A stretch of DNA of 64,000 nt from Streptomyces lanatus (GCF_014655715.1 NZ_BNBM01000003.1:529576-593575); one strand, 5' to 3'. Numbered from the stretch's first letter, positions 21,280 to 31,492 are shown. The notes: generated by a model not told the origin, from the sequence alone. Program-made: numbers and translations.

Positions 21280-22523
21280 CGGACGTCCTTGGGCTCGGTC
21301 GGGGCGGTCGTCGGCGGGGCGGGCGGAGCCGCGGGCGCCACGGGCGGCTGTACGGGGCTCTGGGCGGCCGGCGGCGCGGGCTGCGCCGGAGCGTGGCCCG
21401 GGGCGGGCTGAGGCGCCTGGGGGGCCGCCTGCGCGTACGGGTTGGGTGTCTCCGGGGCGCCGCCGTAGCCCTGGGGCGCGGCGAACGGCTGCCCGCCCTG
21501 CTGGGGCGGCGGCGGGGCGTACCAGCCGGGCTGGCCCTGACCCGGGACGGGCATCGGCGGCTGCGCGCCGGGCGGCAGCTGCTGCTGGAGGCCTTCCTTC
21601 TGGTCGGTCGTCGAGCGGTAGTCGACGGCGCCCTGCGTCATCCGCATGTACGCCTCCTCCAGCGAGGCCTGGTGCGGCGACAGCTCCCACAGCCGTACGT
21701 CGGTGCCGTGCGCGATGTCGCTGATGCGGGGGAGCGGCAGCCCGGTCACCCGGAGCGCGCCGTCCTGCTCGGGCAGCACATGCCCGCCCGCCTCGGTGAG
21801 CGCGCCGGCCAGCTTCTCGCGCAGCTGCGGCTCGGTGTCGGGCGTACGGACCCGGGCGAAGCCCGCGGAGTTCGCCGCGATGAAGTCCTTGACGCTCATG
21901 TCGGCCAGCAGCTGGCCGCGCCCGATGACGATCAGGTGGTCGGCGGTCAGCGCCATCTCGCTCATCAGGTGGGAGGAGACGAAGACGGTACGGCCCTCGG
22001 CCGCCAGCGACTTCATCAGGTTCCGCACCCAGAGGATGCCCTCGGGGTCGAGGCCGTTGACCGGCTCGTCGAACAGCAGCACCTGGGGGTCGCCGAGCAG
22101 CGCGGCGGCGATGCCGAGCCGCTGGCCCATGCCGAGCGAGAAGCCCTTGGAACGCCGCCTCGCCACGTCCTGGAGGCCGACCACGCCCAGCACCTCGTCC
22201 ACCCGCCGGGCCGGGATGCCGGACAGCTGGGCCAGGCTCAGCAGATGGTTGCGGGCCGCTCTGCCGCCGTGCACCGCCTTGGCGTCGAGCAGCGCGCCGA
22301 CCTGACGCGGGGCGTTGGGCAGCTTGCGGTACGGATAGCCGCCGATGGTGACATGGCCCGCGGTCGGGTTGTCCAGGCCGAGGATCATCCGCATCGTCGT
22401 CGACTTGCCGGAGCCGTTGGGGCCCAGGAAGCCGGTCACGGAACCGGGCCGTACCTGGAAGGACAAGTTGTACACAGCGGTCTTGTCGCCGTAGCGCTTG
22501 GTCAGGCCGACTGCTTCGATCAT
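21276..22523 (-). CDS. ABC transporter ATP-binding protein with Pro-rich tail (first pair)
   Basis: A 415-residue ATPase. Walker A GPNGSGKS, the non-standard signature LGMGQRLGIA and Walker B VLLFDEPVNGLDPEG are present within the first 220 residues. After about residue 310 there is a roughly 100-residue Pro/Gln/Ala-rich tail (PPGAQPPMPVPGQG, QPGWYAPPPPQQGG), absent from ordinary ABC ATPases. The ATG at 22523 matches MIEAVGLTKRYG. It pairs with the permease it overlaps. Confidence 0.9.
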   Translation of the reverse strand: MIEAVGLTKRYGDKTAVYNLSFQVRPGSVTGFLGPNGSGKSTTMRMILGLDNPTAGHVTIGGYPYRKLPNAPRQVGALLDAKAVHGGRAARNHLLSLAQLSGIPARRVDEVLGVVGLQDVARRRSKGFSLGMGQRLGIAAALLGDPQVLLFDEPVNGLDPEGILWVRNLMKSLAAEGRTVFVSSHLMSEMALTADHLIVIGRGQLLADMSVKDFIAANSAGFARVRTPDTEPQLREKLAGALTEAGGHVLPEQDGALRVTGLPLPRISDIAHGTDVRLWELSPHQASLEEAYMRMTQGAVDYRSTTDQKEGLQQQLPPGAQPPMPVPGQGQPGWYAPPPPQQGGQPFAAPQGYGGAPETPNPYAQAAPQAPQPAPGHAPAQPAPPAAQSPVQPPVAPAAPPAPPTTAPTEPKDVR

Positions 22524-22653
22524 GCTCCGCACCCATCGAAAGGATCAGGACAGCGGGGCACACGCCCCCGTAAGGGTTAGGAGGATACCGAGGCGCTGAC
22601 GGTTCCACTCAAGGGCAGGTAAAAACTCGGGCGCCGACCGCCGCCGCCCCGCG

Positions 22654-23421
22654 CTACGCGTCCCGCTTCTTCAGCGTGAGGTACCCCCCGGCGAGCGCCG
22701 CGATCACCCACAGCAGCATGATTCCGAGGCCGCCCCAGGGGCCGTACGGCTTGTCGTCGTCGAGTGGGGTGACGACCTGCATGATCCTGCTGCCGGCCTG
22801 GTCGGGCAGGTACTGGCCGATCTTCTCGGTGGCCGAGACGTTGCCGAGGATGTTGGAGATCAGGAAGAAGAACGGCATCAGGATGCCCAGCGACAGCATC
22901 GGTGAGCGCAGCATCGCCGCGACCCCCATCGAGAACATCGCGATGAGGGTCATGTAGATCCCGCCGCCGATCACCGCGCGCAGCACCCCGGGGTCGCCGA
23001 TCTCCGCCCGGTGGTCGCCCAGCATCGCCTGCCCCAGGAAGAAGGTGACGAAGCTGGTGGCCAGGCCGACGGCGAGGGAGAGGCCGGTCGCCACCGCGAT
23101 CTTGCTGAACAGGAAGGTGCCGCGCTGCGGTACGGCGGCCAGCGAGCTGCGGATCATGCCGGTGCTGTACTCGTTCGAGACGACGAGCACCCCGAACACG
23201 ATCATCGCGAGCTGCCCGAGGCCCATCCCGGCGAAGCTGATGAAGGTCGGGTCGAAGGACGCCTGGTCCCGTCGGCTCATGTCGGCGAACTCGTTCTTCG
23301 ACAGGGCCGAGATCAGCATGCCGAGGGCGATGGTGACCACCACGGCGAGGGACAGCGTCCACACGGTGGAGGCGACGGACCGGATCTTGGTCCATTCGGA
23401 GCGGATGACCTGGGTGACCAT
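22654..23421 (-). CDS. ABC transporter permease (second pair)
   Basis: A 255-residue membrane protein with about six helices and the same IRSEWTKIRSVASTVWTL and SNEYSTGMIRSSLAAVPQR motifs as the neighbouring permease. The ATG at 23421 follows AGGAG by about 11 bases. It lies 5 bp after the second ATPase gene. The paralogy with the first pair shows a local duplication of the whole transporter. Confidence 0.9.
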   Translation of the reverse strand: MVTQVIRSEWTKIRSVASTVWTLSLAVVVTIALGMLISALSKNEFADMSRRDQASFDPTFISFAGMGLGQLAMIVFGVLVVSNEYSTGMIRSSLAAVPQRGTFLFSKIAVATGLSLAVGLATSFVTFFLGQAMLGDHRAEIGDPGVLRAVIGGGIYMTLIAMFSMGVAAMLRSPMLSLGILMPFFFLISNILGNVSATEKIGQYLPDQAGSRIMQVVTPLDDDKPYGPWGGLGIMLLWVIAALAGGYLTLKKRDA

Positions 23422-23426
23422 CGTGC

Positions 23427-24395
23427 TCAGCTCCTCTTCCAGTCCGCGCCCCACTGCTGCTGTCGCTGCTGTGGTGGCCGCGTCGGTGCCTCGGTATGTG
23501 CGTGGTACTCCACCGACTCCGCGGTCAGCTGCATGAACGCCTCCTCCAGGGAGGCCTGTTGCGGGCTCAGCTCGTGCAGTACGACCTGGTGGCGCGCCGC
23601 CAGCTCACCGATCTGCTCGGACTTGCCGCCGTCCACCTCCAGCGTGCCGTTGCCGTTCTCCACGGCGGTGATCCCCGCCTCGTGCAGCACATCGAGCAGC
23701 CGCTCGCGCTGCGGGGTGCGGATGCGGACGTACGCCCGGGAGTTGCGGGCGATGAAGTCGGGCATGGAGGTGTCGGCGAGCAGCCGCCCCTGGCCGATGA
23801 CGACGAGATGGTCGGCGGTCAGCGCCATCTCGCTCATCAGATGGGAGGAGACGAAGACGGTCCGGCCCTGCGCGGCCAGCGATTTCATCAGGTTCCGGAT
23901 CCAGTGGATGCCCTCGGGGTCGAGGCCGTTGACCGGCTCGTCGAACATCAGGATCCGTGGATCGCCGAGCAGCGCGCCCGCGATGCCGAGCCGCTGGCCC
24001 ATGCCCATCGAGAAGCCCTTGGTCTTCTTCTTCGCGACCGCCGTCAGCCCGACCGTGTCCAGCACCTCGCGCACCCGGCTGCCCGGAATGCCGTTGCTCT
24101 GCGCGAGACACAGCAGATGGTTGTAGGCGCTGCGCCCGCCGTGCCAGGCCTTGGCCTCCAGCAGGGCGCCGATATAGGTGAGCGGGTCCTTGAGCTGGTC
24201 GTAGTGCTTGCCGTCGATCCGGACATCGCCGGCGGTGGGCCGGTCCAGGCCCAGGATCATCCGCATGGTGGTCGACTTGCCCGCGCCATTGGGGCCGAGG
24301 AAGCCCGTGACGATGCCCGGTCTCACCCCGAAAGTGAGGTTGTTGACCGCCACCTTCTCGCCGTACCGCTTCGTCAGCCCCGTCAGCTCGATCAT
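23427..24395 (-). CDS. ABC transporter ATP-binding protein (second pair)
   Basis: A 322-residue ATPase with GPNGAGKS Walker A, MGMGQRLGIA signature and LMFDEPVNGLDPEG Walker B. It is strongly similar to the first ATPase through residue 300 but has only a short Gln/Pro tail (PPQQRQQQWGADW). The ATG at 24395 fits MIELTGLTKRYG. It heads a four-gene run of two transporter pairs after the filP terminator. Confidence 0.9.
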   Translation of the reverse strand: MIELTGLTKRYGEKVAVNNLTFGVRPGIVTGFLGPNGAGKSTTMRMILGLDRPTAGDVRIDGKHYDQLKDPLTYIGALLEAKAWHGGRSAYNHLLCLAQSNGIPGSRVREVLDTVGLTAVAKKKTKGFSMGMGQRLGIAGALLGDPRILMFDEPVNGLDPEGIHWIRNLMKSLAAQGRTVFVSSHLMSEMALTADHLVVIGQGRLLADTSMPDFIARNSRAYVRIRTPQRERLLDVLHEAGITAVENGNGTLEVDGGKSEQIGELAARHQVVLHELSPQQASLEEAFMQLTAESVEYHAHTEAPTRPPQQRQQQWGADWKRS

Positions 24396-24417
24396 GCCGC
24401 CCACGCTAAAACGGGAC

Positions 24418-24451
24418 AAAGCCCTCTGCCACCCCAGTGGCAGAGGGCTTT
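24418..24451 (-). terminator. Rho-independent-type terminator of filP
   Basis: A perfect 15-bp stem, AAAGCCCTCTGCCAC (24418-24432) and its reverse complement (24437-24451), encloses CCCA. It lies 31 bp after the filP stop and just before the ABC genes. A/T runs at both ends make it work in either direction. Confidence 0.9.
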
Positions 24452-24481
24452 GCCAAAATTCAGCAGACGTGTGCCGGATCG

Positions 24482-25420
24482 TTACCGGGTCTGCTGGGCG
24501 GGCACCCCACGGGAGATCGGCTCGTCCTCGGCGGCGGGCGCGCCGGTCGCGGCCACCGCGGCACCGGTGAGGGTCGCCAGCATCTCGCGGACGTTCGTCA
24601 GCTGAGCGTTGATGCTGTCGCGGCGGTTGGTGAGCGCCGCGAGCTCGCGCTCGGATTCCGAACGGATGCGGTCGGCCTTGGCGTTGGCGTCGGCCACGAT
24701 GTCCTCGGCCTGACGCTGAGCCGTCTCCACCGTCTGGCGGGCGCGGCGCTCGGCGTCGGTGCGCAGCTTCTCGGCCTCCAGGCGCAGCTGCTCCGCGCGG
24801 TGCTCGATCTCGGCGAGCCGCTTCTCGGCCTTGGCCTGACGGGACGCCAGGTCGCGCTCGGACTGCTCGCGGCGCTTGGCGAGGTTCGTCTCGAAGTCGG
24901 CGGCGGCCTGTGCGGCCTTGGCGCGGGTCTCCTCGAAGAGAGCGTCGGCCTCCTCACGCTTGGACTGCGCGTCCTTCTGCGCCTCGGTGCGCAGCTGGGC
25001 GGCGTCGCTCTTGGCCTTCTCGACGATCCGGACGCCTTCGTCCTCGGCCTTGGCCTTGCGCTCCGCAGCGAACGATTCTGCGTCGTTGCGGACCTGCTGG
25101 GCTGCCGATTCGGCGAGCTCGCGGTGCTGCTCGGCGGCGCGGCGGGCCTCCTCGCGCAGATCCTTGGCCTCTTCCTCGGCGAGGCGGAGGATCTTCTCGA
25201 CACGCGCGCCGAGGCCGGCGTACGACGGCTCTGCGTCGGTTACCTGGGCCTGGGCGTTCTGCGTTTCGAGGTGGAGCTCCTCGATGCGCTTTTCCAGAGC
25301 GGTGATGCGGGCGAGAGCGCTGTCACGGTCGGAGACGAGCTTGGAGATTCGTTCGTCCACCTGAGCGCGGTCGTACCCACGCCGCACAAGCTCGAAGCCG
25401 TAGGGGGAAGTGTCGCTCAT
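24482..25420 (-). CDS. filP: Cytoskeletal coiled-coil protein FilP
   Basis: A 312-residue coiled-coil protein that forms filaments and networks supporting tip-extending growth in Streptomyces, interacting with DivIVA and Scy. The N-terminal segment SPYGFELVRRGYDRAQVDER (about residues 5-24) is a DivIVA-like signature. Residues 25-280 are nearly continuous heptads rich in Glu, Ala, Arg and Lys, and the C-terminus is short and flexible. The neighbouring scy gene supports the assignment. The ATG at 25420 follows AGGAAC. Confidence 0.95.
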   Translation of the reverse strand: MSDTSPYGFELVRRGYDRAQVDERISKLVSDRDSALARITALEKRIEELHLETQNAQAQVTDAEPSYAGLGARVEKILRLAEEEAKDLREEARRAAEQHRELAESAAQQVRNDAESFAAERKAKAEDEGVRIVEKAKSDAAQLRTEAQKDAQSKREEADALFEETRAKAAQAAADFETNLAKRREQSERDLASRQAKAEKRLAEIEHRAEQLRLEAEKLRTDAERRARQTVETAQRQAEDIVADANAKADRIRSESERELAALTNRRDSINAQLTNVREMLATLTGAAVAATGAPAAEDEPISRGVPAQQTR

Positions 25421-25603
25421 GGGGTTCCTGTCGAATGAGACCGGTGAGGTGATAAGTGGAATCCTAGGGGCCGAAGCGGTGTGTCATCGAGCGGATACGT
25501 GTTTGATCTGGAGAATGAGACCCCTTTTGAGTGGCTAACCGTCGGCCGGCTTGCCAAAAACCGGGTCAAAGGCCCCAGGAGACACTGGAACCCGCCCGCC
25601 ACG

Positions 25604-28600
25604 CTAGCCGTCTGACGACTTGCCACCCGATCGGGGTGCTCCGACTGTCGCACCCGCCTTGACCCCGCCGTCCTTCGCGCCGCCCGGCGCCTCGAAGGAC
25701 TCCAGCGCCTCCAGGACGTCCTGGACGCGCGAGATCTCGGCATTGATGTCCTCGCGGCGCCGCACGAGGACCTCCAGTTCGCGCTTGCCCTCCTCGACGG
25801 TGCGCTTGGCCTCGCGGATCGCCTCGGCCTTGAGCTCCTCGGACTCCCTGATGAGCGTCGAGCGTTTCTGCTCGGCCTCCTTCAGCAGGCCCTCGGCCTT
25901 CTTGACGGCGGCGATACGGACCTTGCCGGCCTCGGAGTTGGCCTCCGACACCAGCTCCTTGGCCTTCGCCTGCGCCTTGGACAGCTGTTCCTCGGCGGCC
26001 TTGATGAGCGCGTCGCAGCGGTCGCCGGTCGACTTCATCGTCTCGGCGGACTCGCGGCGGGCCCGCTCGTGCAGCTCCTCGATCTCGCTGGTGATGCGGT
26101 CCCGCAGCTCCTCCGCGCGCTCCCTGATGGCGGTCGCGTCCCGGCGGGCGCCGACGAGCAGCTCGTCCGCGTCCGTACGGGCCTTCTCCACCATGGAGTT
26201 GCCCTCGACCGTCGCCTCGGAGACCAGCCGGTCGGCCTCCTTGCGGGCGGCGCCCACCATGGTGTCGGCCTGGCCCTCGGCGTCCGCGGTCGTCTTGTGC
26301 GCCTGCGACTGCGCCTCGGTGAGCAGCTTGTCCGCCTCGGCGGTGGTCTCCGTGATGAGCTTGTCGACCTGCTCGGCCACGTCCTGGCGCCGCTTGCCGG
26401 CGTCCTTGCGGGCCTCGTCGAGGGTGCGCTCGGCCTCCTCGCGCGCGGAGTTGACCAGCCGCTCGGCCTCCGCCGCCGCCTCGGCCTTGAGGCGCTCGGA
26501 GTCGCTGCGGACCCGGTCGGCGTGCTGCTGGGCGGAGCCCACCGTGTCGGCGGCCTCGGCGCGCAGCCGCTCCGCCTCCGAGGTGGCGTCCCCGACCAGC
26601 TTCTCGGCCTTGGCCAGCGCGTCGGTCCGCACCCGGTCGGCCTCGGTGATGGTCTCCGACTGGAGCCGCTCCGCCTCCGAACGGGCCTCGGTGATGAGGG
26701 TGTCGGCCTGGGTCGCGGCGTCCGAACGGATCCGGTTGGCGTCCTCGCGGGCGTCCGCCCGGGTGCGGGACGCCGACTGCTCTGCCTCGCTGATCTTGTC
26801 CGAGGCCTCGGTACGGATCCGCTGGGCGTGCTCGGAGGCGTCCGACCGCAGCCGCTCCGCCTCGGCGATGGCCTCCCCGACGGTGCGCTCGGCGAGGGAC
26901 TTGGCGGCGGCGGACTCCTCGTTCGCCTCGCGCCGCACCCGGCCCGCGTCCTCGCTGGCCCGCTCCCGCTCGGCGTAGGCGTCGGCGCGGACCCGGTCCG
27001 CCTCCTCCTCGGCCTCCCGGCGGGTACGGTCCGCCGCGTGCTCGGCGGCGCTGCGCAGCCCGGTGATCTCCTCCTGGGCCTGCTCGTGCAGCCCGGTCAC
27101 GGAGTCGCGGACCTGCTGGGCGTGCTGCTCGGCGGCCGACACCATCTCGTTGGCCCGCCGGTCGGCCTCCTCGACCAGCCGTACCGCCTCGGTCTGCGCC
27201 TCCTCGACCCGCTTGCGGGCGGAGGCCAGCAGCTCCTCGCTCTGCTCGCGGGCCCGCTCGCGCTCCTGGTCGGCCTCCTGGCGGGCCGAGCCGAGGAGCT
27301 CCTCGGCCTCGCGGCGGCGCCGGGCGGCCTCCTCCTGGGCGGCGGCCAGCGTCTCGGACGCCTCCGTCGCCAGCCGCTCGGCGGCGGCCTGTGCCTCCGC
27401 CCGTACCCGGTCGGCGGTGTCCTGCGCCTCGGACTTCAGCCGCTCGGCCTCGGCCGCGGCCTCCGACCTGAGGCGTACGGCGATGGCCTCGCCCTCGGCA
27501 CGGGACGCGGACGCGTCGGAGGCGGCCTCGGTGCGCAGCCGGTCGGCCTCCTCGTCGGCCTGCTGCTGAAGGGAACGGATCCGCTCGGCGGCCTCGCCGC
27601 GCAGCCGGTCCGTCTCCTCGGCGGCCTCGCGCCGGATGCGGGCGGCCTCGTCGCGGGCGTCGGTGAGCGCCTGCTCGGCCGACGCGAGCCGCTGCTCGGC
27701 CTCGGTGTGAAGGCGCGTCAGCTCCTCGGCGGCCTCCGCGCGGCGGGCCTCCACGCCGCGCTCGGTCTCCTCGCGCAGCTCACGGGCGGCCTGCTCGGCG
27801 TCGGCCTTGATGCCCTCGGCCTGCTCGACGACCTCGTCGCGGTGGCGCTCGGCCTCCTGGCGGGTGCGCTGAAGGGTCTCCTCGGCCTGCCGGCGCAGGG
27901 TGGTGGCCCGCTCGATGGCCTCGGTGCGGACTTTCTCGCTGTCCGTCGTGGCCGTCTGGCGCAGGTCGTCCGCGTCCTGGCGGGCCTTGGACAGCAGCTC
28001 CTCGGCGGTCTTGGCCGCCTCCTCGATCTGCTGGACGGCCTCCTTGCGGGCCTCCGCGCGGATCTTCTCGCCCTCGGCGACCGCCTCGGAACGCAGCTGC
28101 TCGGCCTCGCCGCGCAGTCGGCGGGCCTCCTCCTGCAGCTCGACCGTCTTGGCGCGGTACTCCTTGGTGTCGTCCTTCGCCGAGCCCTTGAGCTGCTCGG
28201 CGATGTCATGCGCCTCGGCGCGCAGCCGGTCCGCCTCGGCCTCGGCCTCGGTGCGGATCCGCTCGGCCTCCTCGGCCGCGGCCTTGGTGGTGTTCTGCGC
28301 GTCCTCCTGCGCCTTGTTGAGGACGTCCTCGGCGGTCTTGGCCGCCTTCGACAGCTGGGTCGCGCTCTCCTCGGCGGTGATCGTGCGGGCCTTCTCGGCG
28401 GCCTCGGCGACGATCTTCTCGGCCTCGGCACGCGCGTCGGCGACGACCTGCTCGGCGTCCGACTTGGTGGACTCGGCCTCCTTGGTGGCCTCGCTGACCA
28501 GCCGGGCGACCTGCTCCTTGGCCGTGCGCATGCGCTGCTCATTGGCCGACTCGGCGCTGGAGAGCGCCTTCTCGGCGGCCGTCTTGGCCTCGGTGACCAG

Positions 28601-29452
28601 CTTCTCGGCCTCGGACTGCGCCTTGCGCAGCGCCTCCTCGGCCTCCGCCATGCGCTGCTCGGCGGCGCGGCTGAGCTCGGTGGCCTGGCGGCGGGCGGAG
28701 TCGGACTCCGAGGCGGTGGAGGTACGCAGCTGCTCGGCGTGGTCGGTGGCCTCCTGGGCCTGCGTCGAGGCGGCGTTCAGCAGCCGCTCGGCGTCCGTAC
28801 GCGCCCGGAGCAGGATCTGCTCGGCCTCCGCACGGGCCTCCTCGGCCGCGCCGGTGAGGCGCTGCCGGGCCTCGCTGGTGAGCCGCTCGGCCTCGGCGCG
28901 CGCGGCCGACATCGCCTGGTCTGCCTCGGCACGGGACTCGTCGAGGAGACGGCGGGCCTGGGACTCGCTGCGGGCGCGCAGCTGCTCGGCCCACGCCACG
29001 TTCTCGTTGACGTGCGACTCGACGGTCTGGCGGCGCTCGGCCAGCTCCTGGTCCAGCTGCTGGCGGCGGGTGACCGCCTCCTGGTGCAGCTCGGCCTGCA
29101 GCCGGGCGGCGTTCTCCGCGTGCTCCTGGAGGATGCGCTGGGTCTGCGCGCGGGCCTGGCTGAGTTCGCGCTCGGCCTCCTGGCGCAGCTGGTCCGCCTG
29201 GACCTGCGCGTTCCGCAGCAGCTGCTCGGCCTGGTAGCCGATGTCGCCGCCGTCGAAGGCGGGCCGGGACATGATGGTCCGCCGCGCCTCGTGCAGCTTG
29301 GCGCGCAGCACCTCGACCTGGTAGCCGAGGTCCTCGGCGTGCTGGATCGCCTTCTCCCGCTCGGTCTTCAGCCGATCCATCTCGGCCTCGAACCGAGAGA
29401 GGTGGTCGACGTCAGCCGCCGGCTCTCGCTCCTGGCGTTCGTAGCCCCGCAC
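25604..29452 (-). CDS. scy: Apical growth organiser Scy, long coiled coil
   Basis: A protein of about 1282 residues, made almost entirely of coiled coil with repeated EAERLRSEA and EADRVRADA blocks. Scy assembles with DivIVA and FilP at hyphal tips and marks new branch points. The N-terminus RGYERQEREPAADVDHLSRF matches the family from memory. The GTG at 29452 corresponds to that start; a TTG at 29482 would add ten residues. S. coelicolor Scy has about 1326 residues, so loss of a few repeats is likely. A large antisense open frame here is only a GC artefact. Confidence 0.93.
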   Translation of the reverse strand: MRGYERQEREPAADVDHLSRFEAEMDRLKTEREKAIQHAEDLGYQVEVLRAKLHEARRTIMSRPAFDGGDIGYQAEQLLRNAQVQADQLRQEAERELSQARAQTQRILQEHAENAARLQAELHQEAVTRRQQLDQELAERRQTVESHVNENVAWAEQLRARSESQARRLLDESRAEADQAMSAARAEAERLTSEARQRLTGAAEEARAEAEQILLRARTDAERLLNAASTQAQEATDHAEQLRTSTASESDSARRQATELSRAAEQRMAEAEEALRKAQSEAEKLVTEAKTAAEKALSSAESANEQRMRTAKEQVARLVSEATKEAESTKSDAEQVVADARAEAEKIVAEAAEKARTITAEESATQLSKAAKTAEDVLNKAQEDAQNTTKAAAEEAERIRTEAEAEADRLRAEAHDIAEQLKGSAKDDTKEYRAKTVELQEEARRLRGEAEQLRSEAVAEGEKIRAEARKEAVQQIEEAAKTAEELLSKARQDADDLRQTATTDSEKVRTEAIERATTLRRQAEETLQRTRQEAERHRDEVVEQAEGIKADAEQAARELREETERGVEARRAEAAEELTRLHTEAEQRLASAEQALTDARDEAARIRREAAEETDRLRGEAAERIRSLQQQADEEADRLRTEAASDASASRAEGEAIAVRLRSEAAAEAERLKSEAQDTADRVRAEAQAAAERLATEASETLAAAQEEAARRRREAEELLGSARQEADQERERAREQSEELLASARKRVEEAQTEAVRLVEEADRRANEMVSAAEQHAQQVRDSVTGLHEQAQEEITGLRSAAEHAADRTRREAEEEADRVRADAYAERERASEDAGRVRREANEESAAAKSLAERTVGEAIAEAERLRSDASEHAQRIRTEASDKISEAEQSASRTRADAREDANRIRSDAATQADTLITEARSEAERLQSETITEADRVRTDALAKAEKLVGDATSEAERLRAEAADTVGSAQQHADRVRSDSERLKAEAAAEAERLVNSAREEAERTLDEARKDAGKRRQDVAEQVDKLITETTAEADKLLTEAQSQAHKTTADAEGQADTMVGAARKEADRLVSEATVEGNSMVEKARTDADELLVGARRDATAIRERAEELRDRITSEIEELHERARRESAETMKSTGDRCDALIKAAEEQLSKAQAKAKELVSEANSEAGKVRIAAVKKAEGLLKEAEQKRSTLIRESEELKAEAIREAKRTVEEGKRELEVLVRRREDINAEISRVQDVLEALESFEAPGGAKDGGVKAGATVGAPRSGGKSSDG

Positions 29453-29662
29453 TGCGCGGTCCCATCCGTCCCCTGGTCGCAAGTCTGGCCAAACGGGCTC
29501 CGTCCGTCCGCCGAACGGGGCCCCCGGGGAATGGTGTCAGATCATCGGCAGAGCCTGGGCTGCTGCCCCGACGCTCGCCCCCCGAAACCCGGACCCCGGC
29601 ATGCGGCCACCCCGTGTCGAGGAGCGACCGCCCCCAACCCTACCGGCCCATATGTACGAGGG

Positions 29663-30103
29663 TCAGTGCTCAGGTGACTCAACAGGCGCCGAAGTGACCA
29701 GTTCTGTCAGTACTCCATGGCAATCCTTCGGGTGCAGGAAGGTGATTCGTGACCCCATGGAGCCGCGCCGGGGCTCTTCGTACAGCACGCGTACGCCCTT
29801 GTCCTTGATGTCGGCGGCGTCGCCGTCCACATCCGCCGTGCCGAAAGCGATGTGGTGGACACCCTCGCCGTTCTTGTCGAGCCACTTGGCGACGGTGGAG
29901 TCGGGGCGGGTGGGTTCGAGAAGCTGCAGGTAGGAGGCACCTCCGTCGGAGGTGTCGTTGATCTTGAGCATGGCCTCGCGGACGCCCTGCTCCTCATTGA
30001 CCTCCGAGTGGAACACCTCGAAGCCGTAGGTGGCCCGATAGAACTCGACGGTCTTGTCGAGGTCGAAACAGGCGATCCCGATGTGGTCGATTCGCGTCAG
30101 CAT
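29663..30103 (-). CDS. mce: Methylmalonyl-CoA epimerase
   Basis: A 146-residue glyoxalase/bleomycin-resistance fold protein that interconverts (2R)- and (2S)-methylmalonyl-CoA. The start MLTRIDHIGIACFDLDKTVE, the metal-binding His in DHIG, GVHHIAFG and the Glu near LTELV are as expected. The ATG at 30103 is the family start. It is divergent from a thiolase and close to meaB, placing it in acyl-CoA mutase metabolism. Confidence 0.94.
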   Translation of the reverse strand: MLTRIDHIGIACFDLDKTVEFYRATYGFEVFHSEVNEEQGVREAMLKINDTSDGGASYLQLLEPTRPDSTVAKWLDKNGEGVHHIAFGTADVDGDAADIKDKGVRVLYEEPRRGSMGSRITFLHPKDCHGVLTELVTSAPVESPEH

Positions 30104-30252
30104 GGAACTCAGTGCAGCGCTCCCGCGGTGGTTACGCAACGTGCCAGCGATCACACCGACAGCCCGGTGACGGCACGGAGTGCCACTCAGTACATTCGAA
30201 GTAAACCCTCGTTCACTCCTCGGCTGCACAAGCTGAAAGGGGATCGCACCTC

Positions 30253-31455
30253 ATGTCTTCTGGAAACGGCACGACCTCCGTGATCGTCGCGGGTGCCCGC
30301 ACCCCGATGGGACGGCTGCTCGGCTCATTGAAGTCCTTCTCCGGAGCCGACCTCGGTGGCTTCGCGATCAAGGCCGCCCTCGACCGTGCGGGGATCGGTG
30401 GCGACCAGGTGCAGTACGTGATCATGGGCCAGGTGCTCCAGGCCGGGGCAGGGCAGATCCCGGCGCGCCAGGCGGCGGTCAAGGCCGGTATCCCGATGAG
30501 CGTCCCGGCGCTCACCATCAACAAGGTCTGTCTCTCCGGACTCGACGCCATCGCGCTCGCGGACCAGCTGATCCGCGCCGGCGAGTTCGACGTGATCGTC
30601 GCGGGCGGCCAGGAGTCCATGACCAACGCCCCGCATCTGCTGCCGAAGTCCCGCGAGGGCTTCAAGTACGGCGCGGTGCAGATGATCGACGCCATGGCCC
30701 ACGACGGCCTGACCGACTCCTTCGAGAACATCGCCATGGGCGAGTCCACGGAGAAGCACAACACCCGCCTCGGCATCCAGCGCCCCGAGCAGGACGAGAT
30801 CGCCGCCCTGTCCCACCAGCGCGCCGCCGCCGCCCAGAAGAACGCCATCTTCGAGGCCGAGATCACCCCGGTCGAGATCCCGCAGCGCAAGGGCGACCCG
30901 GTCCTCTTCAGCAAGGACGAGGGCATCCGCGGCGACACCACGACGGAGTCGCTCGGCAAGCTGCGTCCGGCGTTCTCCAAGGACGGCACCATCACGGCGG
31001 GTACCAGCTCGCAGATCTCCGACGGCGCCGCCGCGGTCGTCGTCATGAGCAAGGCCAAGGCGCAGGAGCTCGGCCTGGACTGGATCGCCGAGATCGGCGC
31101 GCACGGCAATGTGGCGGGACCGGACAACAGCCTCCAGTCCCAGCCCTCCAACGCCATCCGGCACGCCCTGAAGAAGGAGGGCCTGGAGGTCTCCGACCTC
31201 GACCTCATCGAGATCAACGAGGCCTTCGCCGCGGTCGCCGTGCAGTCAATGAAGGACCTCGGCGTGTCCACGGAAAGGGTGAACGTCAACGGCGGAGCCA
31301 TCGCCCTCGGTCACCCGATCGGCATGTCGGGGGCGCGGCTCGTCCTGCACCTGGCACTGGAGCTCAAGCGGCGGGGCGGCGGCGTCGGCGCGGCCGCGCT
31401 GTGCGGTGGCGGCGGACAGGGTGACGCGCTGATCGTGCGGGTACCCAAGGCCTGA
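30253..31455 (+). CDS. Acetyl-CoA acetyltransferase (thiolase)
   Basis: A 400-residue thiolase that condenses two acetyl-CoA to acetoacetyl-CoA or cleaves 3-ketoacyl-CoA. The nucleophile Cys93 is in [11 protein letters not shown], His354 in [11 protein letters not shown], and the second catalytic Cys384 in [12 protein letters not shown]. It is 149 bp divergent from mce. It may work with the dehydrogenase at 13.1 kb and with isobutyryl-CoA mutase. The meaB gene follows after 37 bp but has its own palindromic site. Confidence 0.95.
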   Translation: MSSGNGTTSVIVAGARTPMGRLLGSLKSFSGADLGGFAIKAALDRAGIGGDQVQYVIMGQVLQAGAGQIPARQAAVKAGIPMSVPALTINKVCLSGLDAIALADQLIRAGEFDVIVAGGQESMTNAPHLLPKSREGFKYGAVQMIDAMAHDGLTDSFENIAMGESTEKHNTRLGIQRPEQDEIAALSHQRAAAAQKNAIFEAEITPVEIPQRKGDPVLFSKDEGIRGDTTTESLGKLRPAFSKDGTITAGTSSQISDGAAAVVVMSKAKAQELGLDWIAEIGAHGNVAGPDNSLQSQPSNAIRHALKKEGLEVSDLDLIEINEAFAAVAVQSMKDLGVSTERVNVNGGAIALGHPIGMSGARLVLHLALELKRRGGGVGAAALCGGGGQGDALIVRVPKA

Positions 31456-31460
31456 GTTCT

Positions 31461-31482
31461 CTTAGTAGGACCTCTTAGTGAA
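31461..31482 (+). promoter_or_regulatory. Degenerate acyl-CoA mutase operator upstream of meaB
   Basis: This 22-bp site shares 17 of 22 positions with the perfect palindrome before icmA (51442-51465). Its halves read CTTAGTAGGAC and CTCTTAGTGAA. It ends 10 bases before the ATG of meaB, while the icmA site ends 8-9 bases before its ATG. A GTG at 31478 lies inside the site, which argues against it as the meaB start. Confidence 0.6.
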
Positions 31483-31492
31483 CGGAGCTGTG

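Noticed and set aside
26069..29677. 1202-codon open frame antisense to scy
   Set aside because: It is a mirror of the repetitive high-GC coiled-coil gene, with Gly/Leu/Arg-rich composition and no domain; scy has clear family identity.
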